Shown here one piece after another: positions 26,109 through 36,626 of a DNA stretch of 64,000 bases. Below the pieces are notes generated by a model. The model had not been told where the DNA came from, did not search any database, and saw only the letters and a program-made list of their open reading frames with translations. Origin of the DNA: Streptomyces sp. 378 (GTDB lineage Bacteria; Actinomycetota; Actinomycetes; Streptomycetales; Streptomycetaceae); the NCBI RefSeq assembly GCF_030124145.1, contig NZ_JASKMS010000005.1:314982-378981 (forward strand), given 5' to 3'. A program made the position numbers and the translations under genes. Within the stretch, counting starts at the first letter, position 1. Every line of letters begins with the position of its first letter.

Positions 26109-27013
26109 CCCCGGGTCCAGGCCGCCGCGATCCGTGCCGCCAGGCGTACGTTGCCCCGCACCGCCGCAAGGTTGGCGCTCAGGGAGGCGCCGTCCGTGTG
26201 CCGCACCAGATGATCGAGCAGGAACGGCGTGACCGCCTGGCCGGTGATCCCCTCCTCCGCGCACGCGTGCAGCGCGTCCGCCAGCACGCGTGCGTGCAAA
26301 TCCGGATCGAGCTGCTCCTCTTCGGGGACGGGGTTGGCGACGATCAGCGCCGACTCCGGCCCGTCGAGCGTGTCCTGCGCCCGCATGACGCCCGCCACCT
26401 CCTCCGGCGTCCCCAGCGTCCAGTCCACGGCGTGCCCCGAGTCGGAGAGGTAGAAGCCGGGGAACCGGCCGGTGCCGTAACCGGCCACGGCGACACCCAG
26501 CGTCTCCAGCCGCTGCAGGGTCGCCGGCACGTCCAGGATCGACTTCACCCCGGCACACACCACCGTGATGCGCGTGCGCGCCAGCAGCCCCAGATCGGCC
26601 GACTCGTCCTGCGTCACGGTCCATTCCCGGTGCACCCCGCCGAGCCCACCCGTCGCGAAGACCCGTACACCCGCCCGCGCCGCGAGCAGCGCGGTCGCCG
26701 ACACCGTGGTCGCCCCGCTCGCCCCGGACGCCACCGCGAGCGGCAGGTCACGGTGGCCCAGTTTGCGGATCCCGTCCTCGTTCGCGACCCGTTCCAGCTG
26801 CTCCTTGTCCAGGCCGACGTGCGGCCGCCCGTCCAGTACCGCGATCGTGGCGGGCACCGCCCCCTCCTGCCGTACGGCCGTCTCCAGCTCCAGCGCCACC
26901 CGGAGGTTGCGCGGGCGCGGCAGCCCGTGGGCGATGATCGTGGACTCCAGGGCCACGACGGGCCGGCGCGCGTCGATCGCCTCCCGCACTTCTTCGGACA
27001 CCACCAGCACCAC
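26105..27013 (-). CDS. psuG: Pseudouridine-5'-phosphate glycosidase
   Basis: Cleaves the C-glycosidic bond of pseudouridine 5'-phosphate to uracil and ribose 5-phosphate. The 302-residue protein has the family signatures VVALESTIIAHGLPRPRN, NEDGIRKLGHRDLP, FATGGLGGVHR and CAGVKSILDVPATLQ, including the conserved lysines and acidic residues. AGGAGG lies 7 bp before GTG 27013. It is the first gene of a two-gene operon with a PfkB kinase and probably salvages pseudouridine from RNA turnover. Homologues named IndA occur in indigoidine clusters, but no such cluster is visible here. Confidence 0.93.
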   Translation of the reverse strand: MVLVVSEEVREAIDARRPVVALESTIIAHGLPRPRNLRVALELETAVRQEGAVPATIAVLDGRPHVGLDKEQLERVANEDGIRKLGHRDLPLAVASGASGATTVSATALLAARAGVRVFATGGLGGVHREWTVTQDESADLGLLARTRITVVCAGVKSILDVPATLQRLETLGVAVAGYGTGRFPGFYLSDSGHAVDWTLGTPEEVAGVMRAQDTLDGPESALIVANPVPEEEQLDPDLHARVLADALHACAEEGITGQAVTPFLLDHLVRHTDGASLSANLAAVRGNVRLAARIAAAWTRG

Positions 27014-27118
27014 GCGCCCGCCTCCTGCCGTCGGTCAGTCGTCTTCCCTCATCTCTGGCGGGCGGCGCGCCGGGCCAAACCCTTGCGGGCCGCCGGAGTC
27101 GTCACGAGCCTGGGGTGC

Positions 27119-27547
27119 ATGACGGACCACACGCCACGTCTCGACCACGTCGTCCTCTGGGTGCGCGACCCGCTGGCCGCCGCCGACTTCTACGCGAAGG
27201 CCGTCGGTCTGGAGGCGGTCAGGCTCGCGGAGTTCGCCGCGGGCGAGGCACCCTTCCCGTCCGTGCGCGTCAACGACGAGACCATCCTGGACCTCATGCC
27301 GCTGACCTACGCCGAGCGCATGACGATGCTGCCCGGCTCGGCCGACAGCGCGGGGCACCCGGTGAACCACGTCTGCCTGTCGCTGTCCCGTGGCGGCTTC
27401 GACGCCCTCCTCGGCCGCCTGGAAGAACACTCCGTACCGATGTCGGACCTCTCCCACGACGCCTTCGGAGCCCGCGGCGCGGCCACCCGCAGCTTCTACT
27501 TCCGCGACCCGGACGGCAACGTCTTCGAGGCCCGGCACTACGACTGA
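27119..27547 (+). CDS. VOC-family (glyoxalase/dioxygenase-fold) protein
   Basis: A single vicinal-oxygen-chelate protein of 142 residues with two beta-alpha-beta-beta-beta modules. LDHVVLWVRDPLAAADFYAK opens the first; FYFRDPDGNVFEARHYD closes the second. Possible metal ligands are the His in LDHV, the His in VNHVCLSL and the Glu in FEARH. The substrate is unknown; VOC proteins include glyoxalases, dioxygenases and antibiotic-binding proteins. It ends 13 bp from the converging ogt gene. Confidence 0.8.
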   Translation: MTDHTPRLDHVVLWVRDPLAAADFYAKAVGLEAVRLAEFAAGEAPFPSVRVNDETILDLMPLTYAERMTMLPGSADSAGHPVNHVCLSLSRGGFDALLGRLEEHSVPMSDLSHDAFGARGAATRSFYFRDPDGNVFEARHYD

Positions 27548-27560
27548 CCGGGCCCGGGTG

Positions 27561-28115
27561 TCAGAAGAGCGGCTCGGGAAGGACACCCTCCAAGGCGAGC
27601 AGCCGCCGCTTCGTCTCCAGGCCGCCCCCGAAGCCGCCGATGCCGCCGCCGCTCTCGACCACCCGGTGACAAGGCACCACCACGGGCAGCGGATTGGCGC
27701 CCATCGCCATGCCCACGGCCTGGGCCGCGCCCGGCTGACCGACCCGCGCGGCCAGATCGCCGTATCCGACAACCGTGCCGTACGGCACGCCCGAGGTCAG
27801 TTCGCGCAGGACCTCCCGGTTGAAGCCGGAGATCAGCGACCAGTCCAGCGGCAGGTCGAACTCGCGTCGCGCCCCCGCGAAGTAGGCCTCGACCTGCCGT
27901 ATCGCCTCGGCGAGCAGGGGGGAGCCGGGTGCCTCGACGGGCTCGGCGCCCAGCCGCGACGCCAGTCGCTCGACGGCCCGCTCCCGCACCGCGTCCGTGG
28001 CGTGGAACACGACGTTGACCAGGCCGTCCCGGCTCGCGGCCAGCAGCAGCGGCCCGATCCCGCTCTCCACGACCGCCCACACGACCCGCGGCTCGTCCTG
28101 CCCTTCGCTGTCCAT
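27561..28115 (-). CDS. ogt: Methylated-DNA--[protein]-cysteine S-methyltransferase
   Basis: Suicide repair protein that moves the alkyl group from O6-alkylguanine to its own cysteine. The active-site motif is VVPCHRVV, followed by the conserved GGFGGGLETKRRLLALEG; the HTH region YGDLAARVGQPGAAQAVGMA binds DNA. At 184 residues it has the normal Ogt size, without an Ada-type activator domain. The promoter is a perfect damage-type element (28122-28144) whose -10 hexamer is 6 bp from ATG, so the message is probably leaderless and induced by DNA damage rather than by an Ada switch. Confidence 0.95.
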   Translation of the reverse strand: MDSEGQDEPRVVWAVVESGIGPLLLAASRDGLVNVVFHATDAVRERAVERLASRLGAEPVEAPGSPLLAEAIRQVEAYFAGARREFDLPLDWSLISGFNREVLRELTSGVPYGTVVGYGDLAARVGQPGAAQAVGMAMGANPLPVVVPCHRVVESGGGIGGFGGGLETKRRLLALEGVLPEPLF

Positions 28116-28121
28116 GGGCCC

Positions 28122-28144
28122 ACCGTAGGACCCGCCACTGACAA
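28122..28144 (-). promoter_or_regulatory. RecA-NDp / PafBC-type damage promoter of ogt
   Basis: On the minus strand: TTGTCAGTG (28136-28144), 8 bp, TACGGT (28122-28127), 6 bp, ATG. It matches the TTGTCRGTG-N8-TANNNT consensus at every defined position. Confidence 0.8.
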
Positions 28145-28165
28145 CGCGCCCGGCGGAACACCGGA

Positions 28166-29038
28166 TCAGCCGCCCACGGCCTTCCGCACCACATCCGGCC
28201 TGTTGGTGATGATCCCGTCGACGCCGTACGCGGCGACCCGCCGGGCCGTCCTCGCGTCGTCGACCGTCCAGGCGAAGACCTCCATCGGCCTGCCGTGCGG
28301 CCCGTCGAACGCCTGCACGGAGGAGACGTATGCGGGGGAGAGCGAGCTGTACGAGGGGTTGATCTGGTCGACGAACTCCGCGCAGGCGAGCAGCTCCGAC
28401 ACCGGTGGCGTCCCGAGCAGGCCCGTCTTCACCCCCGGCTTCAGCTCGTGCACCGTCCGCACGCTGTCCGCGCTGAAGCTCTGCACGATCAGCCGGCCCG
28501 CCCGATGCGGCCGGTCCAGCCAGCCCTCGTTGCTGAGGACCTTCAGCGTCTGCCGCTCGATGCCCGGGTACAGCTCCGGGTTCTTGATCTCCAGCAGAAG
28601 CTTCTGGTGATGACGCTCCAGGCGGTGCACGAACTGCTCCAGGGTCGGCACGCGCGCGCCCGCGTAGGCGGGTGAGAACCAGCTGCCCGCGTCCAGCCGG
28701 GCGATCTCGGCGGCGGTGAAGTCCTTCACGTTCCAGGGGGCCCGGTCGGGGAAGACCTCCTCGGCGTCGGTGGTGCGCCGCAGGTTGTCGTCGTGGATGA
28801 CGACCAGTTCCCCGTCCCGGGTCCGCTGCACGTCGTTCTCCACCCAGCGGATGCCCAGCTCCGCCGCTCTGTCCACGGACGCCAGGGTGTTCTCGGGCGC
28901 GTAGGCGGAAGCACCCCGGTGCGCGATGACCACCGGGGACGGGCCGCTACCCGCGGCCCGCGCGGCGGAGGCGGGGAACAGGAGAGCGGCGGTCCCCAGG
29001 AGCGCGGTGGTCGAGGCGGCGACAGCGCGCGCATGCAT
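28166..29038 (-). CDS. Secreted glycerophosphodiester phosphodiesterase
   Basis: Hydrolyses glycerophosphodiesters from phospholipids to glycerol 3-phosphate and an alcohol. An N-terminal signal peptide (about 1-28, ending SARAA) precedes a complete GDPD TIM barrel. Motifs are IAHRGASAYAPENTLAS, with both catalytic His supplied by HRG and VVIHDDNLRRTT, and WVENDVQ for metal-binding acids. GAGGAG lies 5 bp before ATG 29038; the longer upstream frame would destroy the signal peptide. It probably scavenges phosphate or glycerol outside the cell. Confidence 0.92.
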   Translation of the reverse strand: MHARAVAASTTALLGTAALLFPASAARAAGSGPSPVVIAHRGASAYAPENTLASVDRAAELGIRWVENDVQRTRDGELVVIHDDNLRRTTDAEEVFPDRAPWNVKDFTAAEIARLDAGSWFSPAYAGARVPTLEQFVHRLERHHQKLLLEIKNPELYPGIERQTLKVLSNEGWLDRPHRAGRLIVQSFSADSVRTVHELKPGVKTGLLGTPPVSELLACAEFVDQINPSYSSLSPAYVSSVQAFDGPHGRPMEVFAWTVDDARTARRVAAYGVDGIITNRPDVVRKAVGG

Positions 29039-29324
29039 GCGTACTCCTCGCGACGAGTGATCGGTGACATCACGGACAGCACAACTGTGACAGCAGAGGG
29101 TCAACGCGAGAGGGGTACGGGATGGCCACACGTTGAACGGAGTCGGCCCAACTCCGCTCACTGGTACCGCACAACTGCGGCAGGGCCGTGTTTCTTTGCC
29201 GGAAAGTCGTTCGACCATTCCGGTGGGGGTCATACTCTCTGCGTCAACCCTGACCGCTCGTGCGGTCCTGGGAGGGGGCGCACATCAGGAATTCCGGGAC
29301 GTACGAGGGCGGGAAGGCAGCCGC

Positions 29325-30191
29325 ATGCAAGGCACGGTCGACGGATTCAGCTATGGCCTGGTCACACCCCTGGTGGCGTATTTCATGGCCTGTCTGGGCG
29401 GCGCACTGGGCCTGCGATGCACCACGAGATCCATGCTCGTCGCCCAGTCCTGGCGCCCCGGCTGGCTCGCCCTCGGCTCCGCCGCCATCGGCTCCGGCAT
29501 ATGGACCATGCACTTCGTCGCGATGATGGGGTTCACGATCCGAGGGACCCCGATCCACTACGACAAGGCGATGACCTTCGCCAGCCTCGCCGTCGCGATC
29601 ATCATGGTGGGCATCGGCATCTTCATCGTCGGCTACAGGGGAGCCCGCGGTACGGCCCTGTTCACCGGCGGCACCATCACCGGCCTGGGCATCGCGTCGA
29701 TGCACTACCTCGGCATGGCCAGCATGAGCCTGGACGGGAGGCTGCAGTACAACACCGTCACCGTCGCCGTCTCCGTCGTGATCGCCATGTGCGCCGCCAC
29801 CGCCGCCCTGTGGGCCGCCGGCCAGGTCAGGGGCTTCCTCTGGAGCGTGGGCGCCAGCCTCGTCATGGGACTCGCCGTCAGCGGCATGCACTACACCGGC
29901 ATGGCCGCCCTCACCGTCCACCTGCACGGCACGGCCGAACCCGCCACGGGGGAGTCGCCCGCGAACCTGCTCGCCCCCATGCTGGTCGGCCCGCTCGCCT
30001 TCCTGCTCCTGGCCGGCGTCGTCGTCATGTTCGACCCGCTCATGGTCATGGGGAAGCCCACCGTCGTCCCCGTCGAGCGCAAGCCCGGCATCCCCGCCCA
30101 CACCCACGTCCAGCACTCCGCCCACCGCCTGCGGCTCCGCCCCCGCCGCACCGTGGAGCACCGAGAGTCCCGCACCCCGCAGAACCGCTGA
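29325..30191 (+). CDS. MHYT-domain integral membrane sensor
   Basis: A 288-residue protein with seven membrane segments and the three MHYT-type motifs: [21 protein letters not shown] and [14 protein letters not shown] domains are proposed to bind copper and to sense O2, CO or NO. Usually they are attached to signalling domains; here the cytoplasmic tail is only about 55 residues and His/Arg-rich, so it would need a partner. GGGAAGG precedes ATG. Its end is 40 bp from the uvrB start. Confidence 0.88.
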   Translation: MQGTVDGFSYGLVTPLVAYFMACLGGALGLRCTTRSMLVAQSWRPGWLALGSAAIGSGIWTMHFVAMMGFTIRGTPIHYDKAMTFASLAVAIIMVGIGIFIVGYRGARGTALFTGGTITGLGIASMHYLGMASMSLDGRLQYNTVTVAVSVVIAMCAATAALWAAGQVRGFLWSVGASLVMGLAVSGMHYTGMAALTVHLHGTAEPATGESPANLLAPMLVGPLAFLLLAGVVVMFDPLMVMGKPTVVPVERKPGIPAHTHVQHSAHRLRLRPRRTVEHRESRTPQNR

Positions 30192-30201
30192 TCAGAGCCC
30201 A

Positions 30202-30224
30202 TTGTCAGTGCGGAGTCGTACGGT
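30202..30224 (+). promoter_or_regulatory. RecA-NDp / PafBC-type damage promoter of uvrB
   Basis: TTGTCAGTG (30202-30210), 8 bp, TACGGT (30219-30224), 7 bp, ATG 30232. Full match to TTGTCRGTG-N8-TANNNT; the spacing implies a leaderless uvrB transcript. Confidence 0.8.
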
Positions 30225-30231
30225 GGATGCC

Positions 30232-32358
<2,127 letters not shown>

Positions 32359-32419
32359 CAGCGTGCCGCGTACGCGCAGTGTTGCAAGACCGACACAAAT
32401 GGCGGACCGGGGTACGTCA

Positions 32420-32442
32420 CTGTCAGTGCCCCTGCGTAGGGT
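32420..32442 (+). promoter_or_regulatory. RecA-NDp / PafBC-type promoter of the terD gene
   Basis: CTGTCAGTG (32420-32428), 8 bp, TAGGGT (32437-32442). One mismatch (first base) to the consensus. Transcription would begin about 49 bp before the GTG start, leaving room for the GAGAGGGGAA ribosome binding site. Confidence 0.7.
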
Positions 32443-32497
32443 TCTGGTCAACCGCGAGCACGCGGCAACAGGGGACGTTCGAGAGGGGAATCAGCGC

Positions 32498-33076
32498 GTG
32501 ACCGTCAACATGACCAAGGGTCAGGCCATCAGTCTGCAGAAGAACGACGGTGGCAGCCTGACTGCGGTTCGCATGGGTCTCGGCTGGCAGGCGGCTCCTC
32601 GGCGCGGCCTGTTCGGCTCGCGCACACGGGAGGTCGACCTCGACGCCTCCGCCGTCCTGTTCGCGGACAAGCAGCCGGTCGACGTCGTCTTCTTCCGTCA
32701 CCTGGTGAGCGACGACGGCTCGGTGCGCCACACCGGCGACAACCTCGTCGGCGGTGTCGGCCAGGGCGGCGACGACGAGGCGATCCTCGTCGACCTCGCA
32801 CGGGTACCGGTCCACATCGACCAGATCGTCTTCACCGTGAACTCCTTCACGGGCCAAACCTTCCAGGAGGTGCAGAACGCGTTCTGCCGCCTCGTCGACG
32901 AGACCAACGGCCAGGAACTCGCCCGCTACACCCTCGCGGGCGGCGGGCAGTACACGGCTCAGATCATGGCCAAGGTCCACCGCTCGGGCCCCGGCTGGAA
33001 CATGACGGCCCTCGGCAACCCCGCCAACGGCCGTACTTTCCAGGACCTGATGCCGGCGATCCTGCCGGTGCTCTGA
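32498..33076 (+). CDS. TerD-family stress protein
   Basis: A 192-residue TerD-domain protein, the family linked to tellurite resistance and general chemical-stress systems and thought to bind calcium. It starts MTVNMTKGQAISLQKNDGG and contains the beta-sandwich landmarks DLDASAVLFADK, GGDDEAILVDL with the acidic metal-binding loops, and a C-terminal GWNMTALGNPANG. GAGAGGGGAA lies 8 bp before GTG 32498; ATG 32510 is an alternative. The damage-type promoter and the following TerD/ATPase and TerC genes form a compact Ter module next to uvrB. Confidence 0.88.
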   Translation: MTVNMTKGQAISLQKNDGGSLTAVRMGLGWQAAPRRGLFGSRTREVDLDASAVLFADKQPVDVVFFRHLVSDDGSVRHTGDNLVGGVGQGGDDEAILVDLARVPVHIDQIVFTVNSFTGQTFQEVQNAFCRLVDETNGQELARYTLAGGGQYTAQIMAKVHRSGPGWNMTALGNPANGRTFQDLMPAILPVL

Positions 33077-33152
33077 CGCACCCCGGGCCCGGGACCGGCG
33101 GGCCCGGCGGGCAGCACACGACACCACACAACGACACAGGGGGACGAGGGCG

Positions 33153-35171
33153 ATGACGGCCGAGCTGGTGCGGGGGCAGAACCATCCGCTCTCCCAGGCC
33201 CGTCTCGAGATCCGGATCTCGGCCGGTACGCCGATCATGGCCGTGGCCGCGCTCGGTGACGAGAACGGCCGGATCCACGGCGTGGAGTGGGTGGCCCACC
33301 CGGGCGCACCCACCCAGCCGGGTCTCGAGGTCTCCCGGCAGGCCGCCGCCGACCACCGCCTCGCGGTGGACCTGGACGCCGTGGCGGAGACCGTCCACCG
33401 TGTCAGTGTGCTGCTCGCCCTGCCCGTCGGCGGGACGGGCCCGGTCCGTTTCGGTGCGGTGGCGGCCCCCTTCGTCGCCGTCACCGGCCTCGACGGGGAA
33501 GAGGTCGCCAGCTACACCGTCACCGGCCTGGAGGCCGAGTCGGCCGTCGTCGCCCTGGAGCTCTACCGTCGGCAGGGCGCCTGGAAGGTGCGCGCCGTCG
33601 GCCAGGGTTACGCCGGCGGCCTCGCCGAACTCCTCACCGATCAGGGTCTGCCACAGGCCCACCAGCTGGCCGGCAGCATCAACGACGCGGTGGCCCGGGG
33701 AGTGGCCCGTTCGGTGCAGGCGCCCCCGCCCCGCACGGCCGACGGCGACCGCTCCCGGCAGGCGGCGGCCCCAGCCCTCGGCCCGGACCATGGCGGTACG
33801 GCACCTCAGCGCGGTCCTGCGCCACCCACGTCCCCGTACGGCGACCAGACGCCCGGCGGCCCGGGGCAGCCCGCCCCGCAGCAGCCGTCGTACCCCGGCG
33901 GCGCACCCGACTCCAACGCCGTCACCCAGCCGTCCGCGGCCACGGCCGGCGGCCCGATCGACTACAGCCACCCGCGCCGCCAGAACGCCGCTCCGCCCCC
34001 GCCTCCGCCGACCGCGCCCCCGGCCGCACCCGGACAGCCCGCCCAGCCCGTCGCGGGCGACGCGACCGGCTGGTCCATGGAGGAGCGGCTCTACAACCAG
34101 GTGTGGGGCATGTTCGAGGACCTGGCCCGCACCACCGCCGCCTACCGCAGCGCCGTCGACTTCGCCGAGTCACGCATGGACAAGGAGCTGGAGCAGGTCC
34201 TCTCCGACCCGCGCAGCCGGATCGGTGGACAGGGTGACGCCGCCCGCGAGGCGGCCCGGGCCCGGCACGCCCAGCTCGTCGACCAGGCCCGCGAGGCCCT
34301 CGACCGGGACCTCGCCCAGCTCGCGGCCGAGGCCGACGTCGTCGAACCGGCCCTTCCGGTGGCATACGCCCGCTGGGACACCCCCGTCTGGCACGCCTAC
34401 CGGGTGCCGATGGAGATCCCCATGGCCCTGCGCCTGGGCGATCTGCATCTCCCCGAGGCGGAGCGGATCCGCATCCCGATGCTGGTCCGGCTGCCGCTGG
34501 AGCGCGGCCTGTGGATCGACAGCGGAGCGGCCGGTTCGTCCGACGGTTCGTTCACCGACTCCCACGCCATGAGCCGTCTCGCCATGGAGACGGCGGTCGC
34601 GCACGCCGCCAGGCTGCTGGCCGTTTATCCGGCCGGTGAGTTCACCGTCCATGTCATCGACCCGGCCGGCTCGGGAGCGCAGCCGCTGGCGCCCCTCGTG
34701 CAGGCCGGCGTGCTCGCGGCCCCGCCCGCGCGCGGCGCCGCCGGGGTGGCCGACGTGCTGGGCCGGCTCACCCAGCGGGTCGACCTGGTGCAGATGGCGG
34801 TCCGGGGCGGCGCCGCCGACTCCCTGCCGCCCGGCTTCGACACCTCCCAGCAGCTCCTGATCGTCAACGACTTTCCGCACGGCTTCGACGACCGGGCGGT
34901 GAACCAGCTGCGTTACCTCGCCGACGAGGGCCCCGCCTTCGGCGTCCACCTGATGATGGTCGCCGACCGGGAGGAGTCCTCCGGGTACGGTCCTCTGCTC
35001 GATCCGTTGTGGCGTTCGCTGCTCCGACTGACCCCGGTGGCCGACGACCACCTCGCCGACCCGTGGGTCGGCCATGCCTGGACGTACGAGCCGACGCTGG
35101 TGCCGCCCGGCAGCCAAGTCCTCCAGCAGGTGCTCGCCCAGGTCGCCGCCGCCCGTACCAAGTTCACGTAA
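33153..35171 (+). CDS. TerD-domain protein fused to a degenerate FtsK/SpoIIIE-like domain
   Basis: A 672-residue multidomain protein. Residues 1-175 form a divergent TerD domain. Residues 190-310 are a Pro/Gln-rich linker, then a charged helical region (about 320-400). The C-terminal 270 residues have the layout of an FtsK/SpoIIIE-type RecA-like domain: the strand after LPLERGLWIDSG, the helix AMETAVAHAARLLAVYP, the strand LLIVNDFPHGFDD in the Walker B place, and GVHLMMVADRE. The Walker A position reads DSGAAGSSDGSF, with no GK[ST], so ATP hydrolysis is unlikely. It probably scaffolds the Ter complex; this is inference. Confidence 0.7.
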   Translation: MTAELVRGQNHPLSQARLEIRISAGTPIMAVAALGDENGRIHGVEWVAHPGAPTQPGLEVSRQAAADHRLAVDLDAVAETVHRVSVLLALPVGGTGPVRFGAVAAPFVAVTGLDGEEVASYTVTGLEAESAVVALELYRRQGAWKVRAVGQGYAGGLAELLTDQGLPQAHQLAGSINDAVARGVARSVQAPPPRTADGDRSRQAAAPALGPDHGGTAPQRGPAPPTSPYGDQTPGGPGQPAPQQPSYPGGAPDSNAVTQPSAATAGGPIDYSHPRRQNAAPPPPPPTAPPAAPGQPAQPVAGDATGWSMEERLYNQVWGMFEDLARTTAAYRSAVDFAESRMDKELEQVLSDPRSRIGGQGDAAREAARARHAQLVDQAREALDRDLAQLAAEADVVEPALPVAYARWDTPVWHAYRVPMEIPMALRLGDLHLPEAERIRIPMLVRLPLERGLWIDSGAAGSSDGSFTDSHAMSRLAMETAVAHAARLLAVYPAGEFTVHVIDPAGSGAQPLAPLVQAGVLAAPPARGAAGVADVLGRLTQRVDLVQMAVRGGAADSLPPGFDTSQQLLIVNDFPHGFDDRAVNQLRYLADEGPAFGVHLMMVADREESSGYGPLLDPLWRSLLRLTPVADDHLADPWVGHAWTYEPTLVPPGSQVLQQVLAQVAAARTKFT

Positions 35172-35250
35172 AGGGCAGTGACCAGGGGATTTGGTCTTTC
35201 TTTTGCCAAGCGCTTTACCTGTTCTTGGTGTTTGGGTACTGTTGGCGGCA

Positions 35251-35348
35251 CGGAGGGGAGTACTCCCTGTCTGCTGCGGCGTACCCGTCAATACGGATCA
35301 GGCCAGATCCCGGGGCGCCGGCCCATCGTTGGGTGGAAGAGACCTCCG
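35251..35348 (+). ncRNA. yybP-ykoY (manganese) riboswitch aptamer
   Basis: The terC leader contains the conserved blocks of this class: GGAGGGGAGTA near the 5' side, CGTCAATACGGAT in the middle and GAAGAGACCTCCG at the 3' side. Stem P1 is a perfect 6-bp pairing, CGGAGG (35251-35256) with CCTCCG (35343-35348). Known members bind Mn2+ and control Mn exporters such as MntP and TerC/Alx-type proteins, which fits the downstream gene. Confidence 0.82.
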
Positions 35349-35389
35349 GCAGCGACGACGCTGACACTTGCCGTTACGACTGCCGGAGG
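35343..35389 (+). promoter_or_regulatory. Translational expression platform of the terC riboswitch
   Basis: CCTCCGGCAG (35343-35352) is perfectly complementary to CTGCCGGAGG (35380-35389). The second arm contains the ribosome binding site GGAGG, 7 bp before GTG 35397. The first arm is also the 3' strand of aptamer stem P1. The two pairings exclude each other: metal-bound P1 would free the ribosome binding site, an ON switch. Confidence 0.75.
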
Positions 35390-35396
35390 CGCAGTA

Positions 35397-36398
35397 GTGG
35401 ATGTTTCCGCGACCCTATGGGTCCTGACGATCGTGGGCCTTGCCGCCCTTATCGCCGTCGACTTCTTCATCGGCCGCAAGCCGCACGACGTGTCGATCAA
35501 GGAAGCCGGGATCTGGACGGTCGTCTGGATCGTGCTGGCCGCCCTCTTCGGGTTCGGTCTGCTTCTCTTCGCCGGCGGTCAGCCCGCCGGTGAGTTCTTC
35601 GCCGGCTTCATCACCGAGAAGTCGCTCAGCGTCGACAACCTCTTCGTCTTCGTCCTGATCATGGCGAAGTTCGCGGTGCCGTCGCAGTACCAGCAGCGTG
35701 TGCTGCTGATCGGTGTCCTCATCGCCCTGGTCCTCAGGGCGATCTTCATCGCCGCCGGTGCGGCGATCCTCGCCAGCTTCTCCTGGGTCTTCTACCTCTT
35801 CGGCGCCTTCCTCATCTGGACCGCCTGGAAGCTCATCCAGGAGGCCCGGGCCGACGAGCAGGACGAGGACTGGGAGGAGAACAAGCTGCTCAAGGCCGCC
35901 GAGCGCCGCTTCGGTGTAGCCGACCGCTACCACGGCACCAAGCTGTGGATCCAGGAGAACGGCAAGCGGGTCATGACCCCGATGCTGGTCGTGATGCTGG
36001 CCATCGGCACCACCGATGTGCTCTTCGCGCTCGACTCCATCCCCGCGATCTTCGGCCTGACCCAGGACCCGTACATCGTCTTCACGGCCAACGCGTTCGC
36101 CCTGATGGGTCTGCGCCAGCTGTACTTCCTCATCGGGGGACTGCTGAGGAAGCTGGTCCACCTCAGCTACGGCCTGTCGATCATCCTCGGCTTCATCGGC
36201 GTGAAGCTGGTGCTGCACGCACTGCACGAGTCGGGCGTCCACGTCCCCGAGATCAGCATTCCGGTCTCTCTCGGCGTGATCTGCGGCGTCCTGGTCATCA
36301 CCACGATCACCAGCCTGCGCGCTTCCAAGAAGCAGGCGGCGGCCGAGGCGGCGCAGGGCAAGAGCGGAGACGCTCCGAAGGACACCATCGACGTCTGA
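35397..36398 (+). CDS. TerC/Alx-family membrane protein, probable Mn exporter
   Basis: A 333-residue integral membrane protein with about eight or nine helices. Family-defining acidic sites are SVDNLFVFVLIMAKF (with ASP-Asn in helix 3) and TTDVLFALDSIPAIFG, which line the proposed metal path. The sequence starts with VLTIVGLAALIAVDFFIG and ends in a Lys/Ala-rich tail. TerC/Alx proteins are linked to tellurite resistance, pH and manganese export. I chose GTG 35397, placed 7 bp after GGAGG. It closes the uvrB-terD-TerD-TerC run and is controlled by a manganese-type riboswitch. Confidence 0.92.
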   Translation: MDVSATLWVLTIVGLAALIAVDFFIGRKPHDVSIKEAGIWTVVWIVLAALFGFGLLLFAGGQPAGEFFAGFITEKSLSVDNLFVFVLIMAKFAVPSQYQQRVLLIGVLIALVLRAIFIAAGAAILASFSWVFYLFGAFLIWTAWKLIQEARADEQDEDWEENKLLKAAERRFGVADRYHGTKLWIQENGKRVMTPMLVVMLAIGTTDVLFALDSIPAIFGLTQDPYIVFTANAFALMGLRQLYFLIGGLLRKLVHLSYGLSIILGFIGVKLVLHALHESGVHVPEISIPVSLGVICGVLVITTITSLRASKKQAAAEAAQGKSGDAPKDTIDV

Positions 36399-36422
36399 CG
36401 CGTCGGACGCAGGAACAACCAA

Positions 36423-36466
36423 CACCGGGACCGGTGGTCGGCGCATTGCCGACACCGGTCCCGGTG
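36423..36466. terminator. Strong hairpin terminator after terC
   Basis: Arms CACCGGGACCGGTGGTCGGC and GCCGACACCGGTCCCGGTG pair over 19 bp with one bulged G, loop GCATT. It lies in a convergent gap. The remaining sequence to 36626 shows nothing I can name. Confidence 0.8.
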
Positions 36467-36626
36467 CTTGCTTGGTTACCGCGTACCCGGAACTCGCGAT
36501 CAACCTGTAGGCGGTCGCCCGCATCGGCGCGCGTACACGCTCACGCCAGCCTGTACGCACACTGTCGCGCGAGCGGCACGGCCACCGGGCGTCGTCGCGG
36601 CGGGTGCACCCGCCGCACCCCCGGTC

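Noticed and set aside
33395..33410. TGTCAGTG inside the second TerD gene as a seventh damage promoter.
   Set aside because: It lies inside coding sequence and has no TANNNT at the required spacing.
33153..35171. Considered as an active FtsK/SpoIIIE DNA translocase.
   Set aside because: No Walker A GK[ST] is visible, so only a degenerate relationship is claimed.
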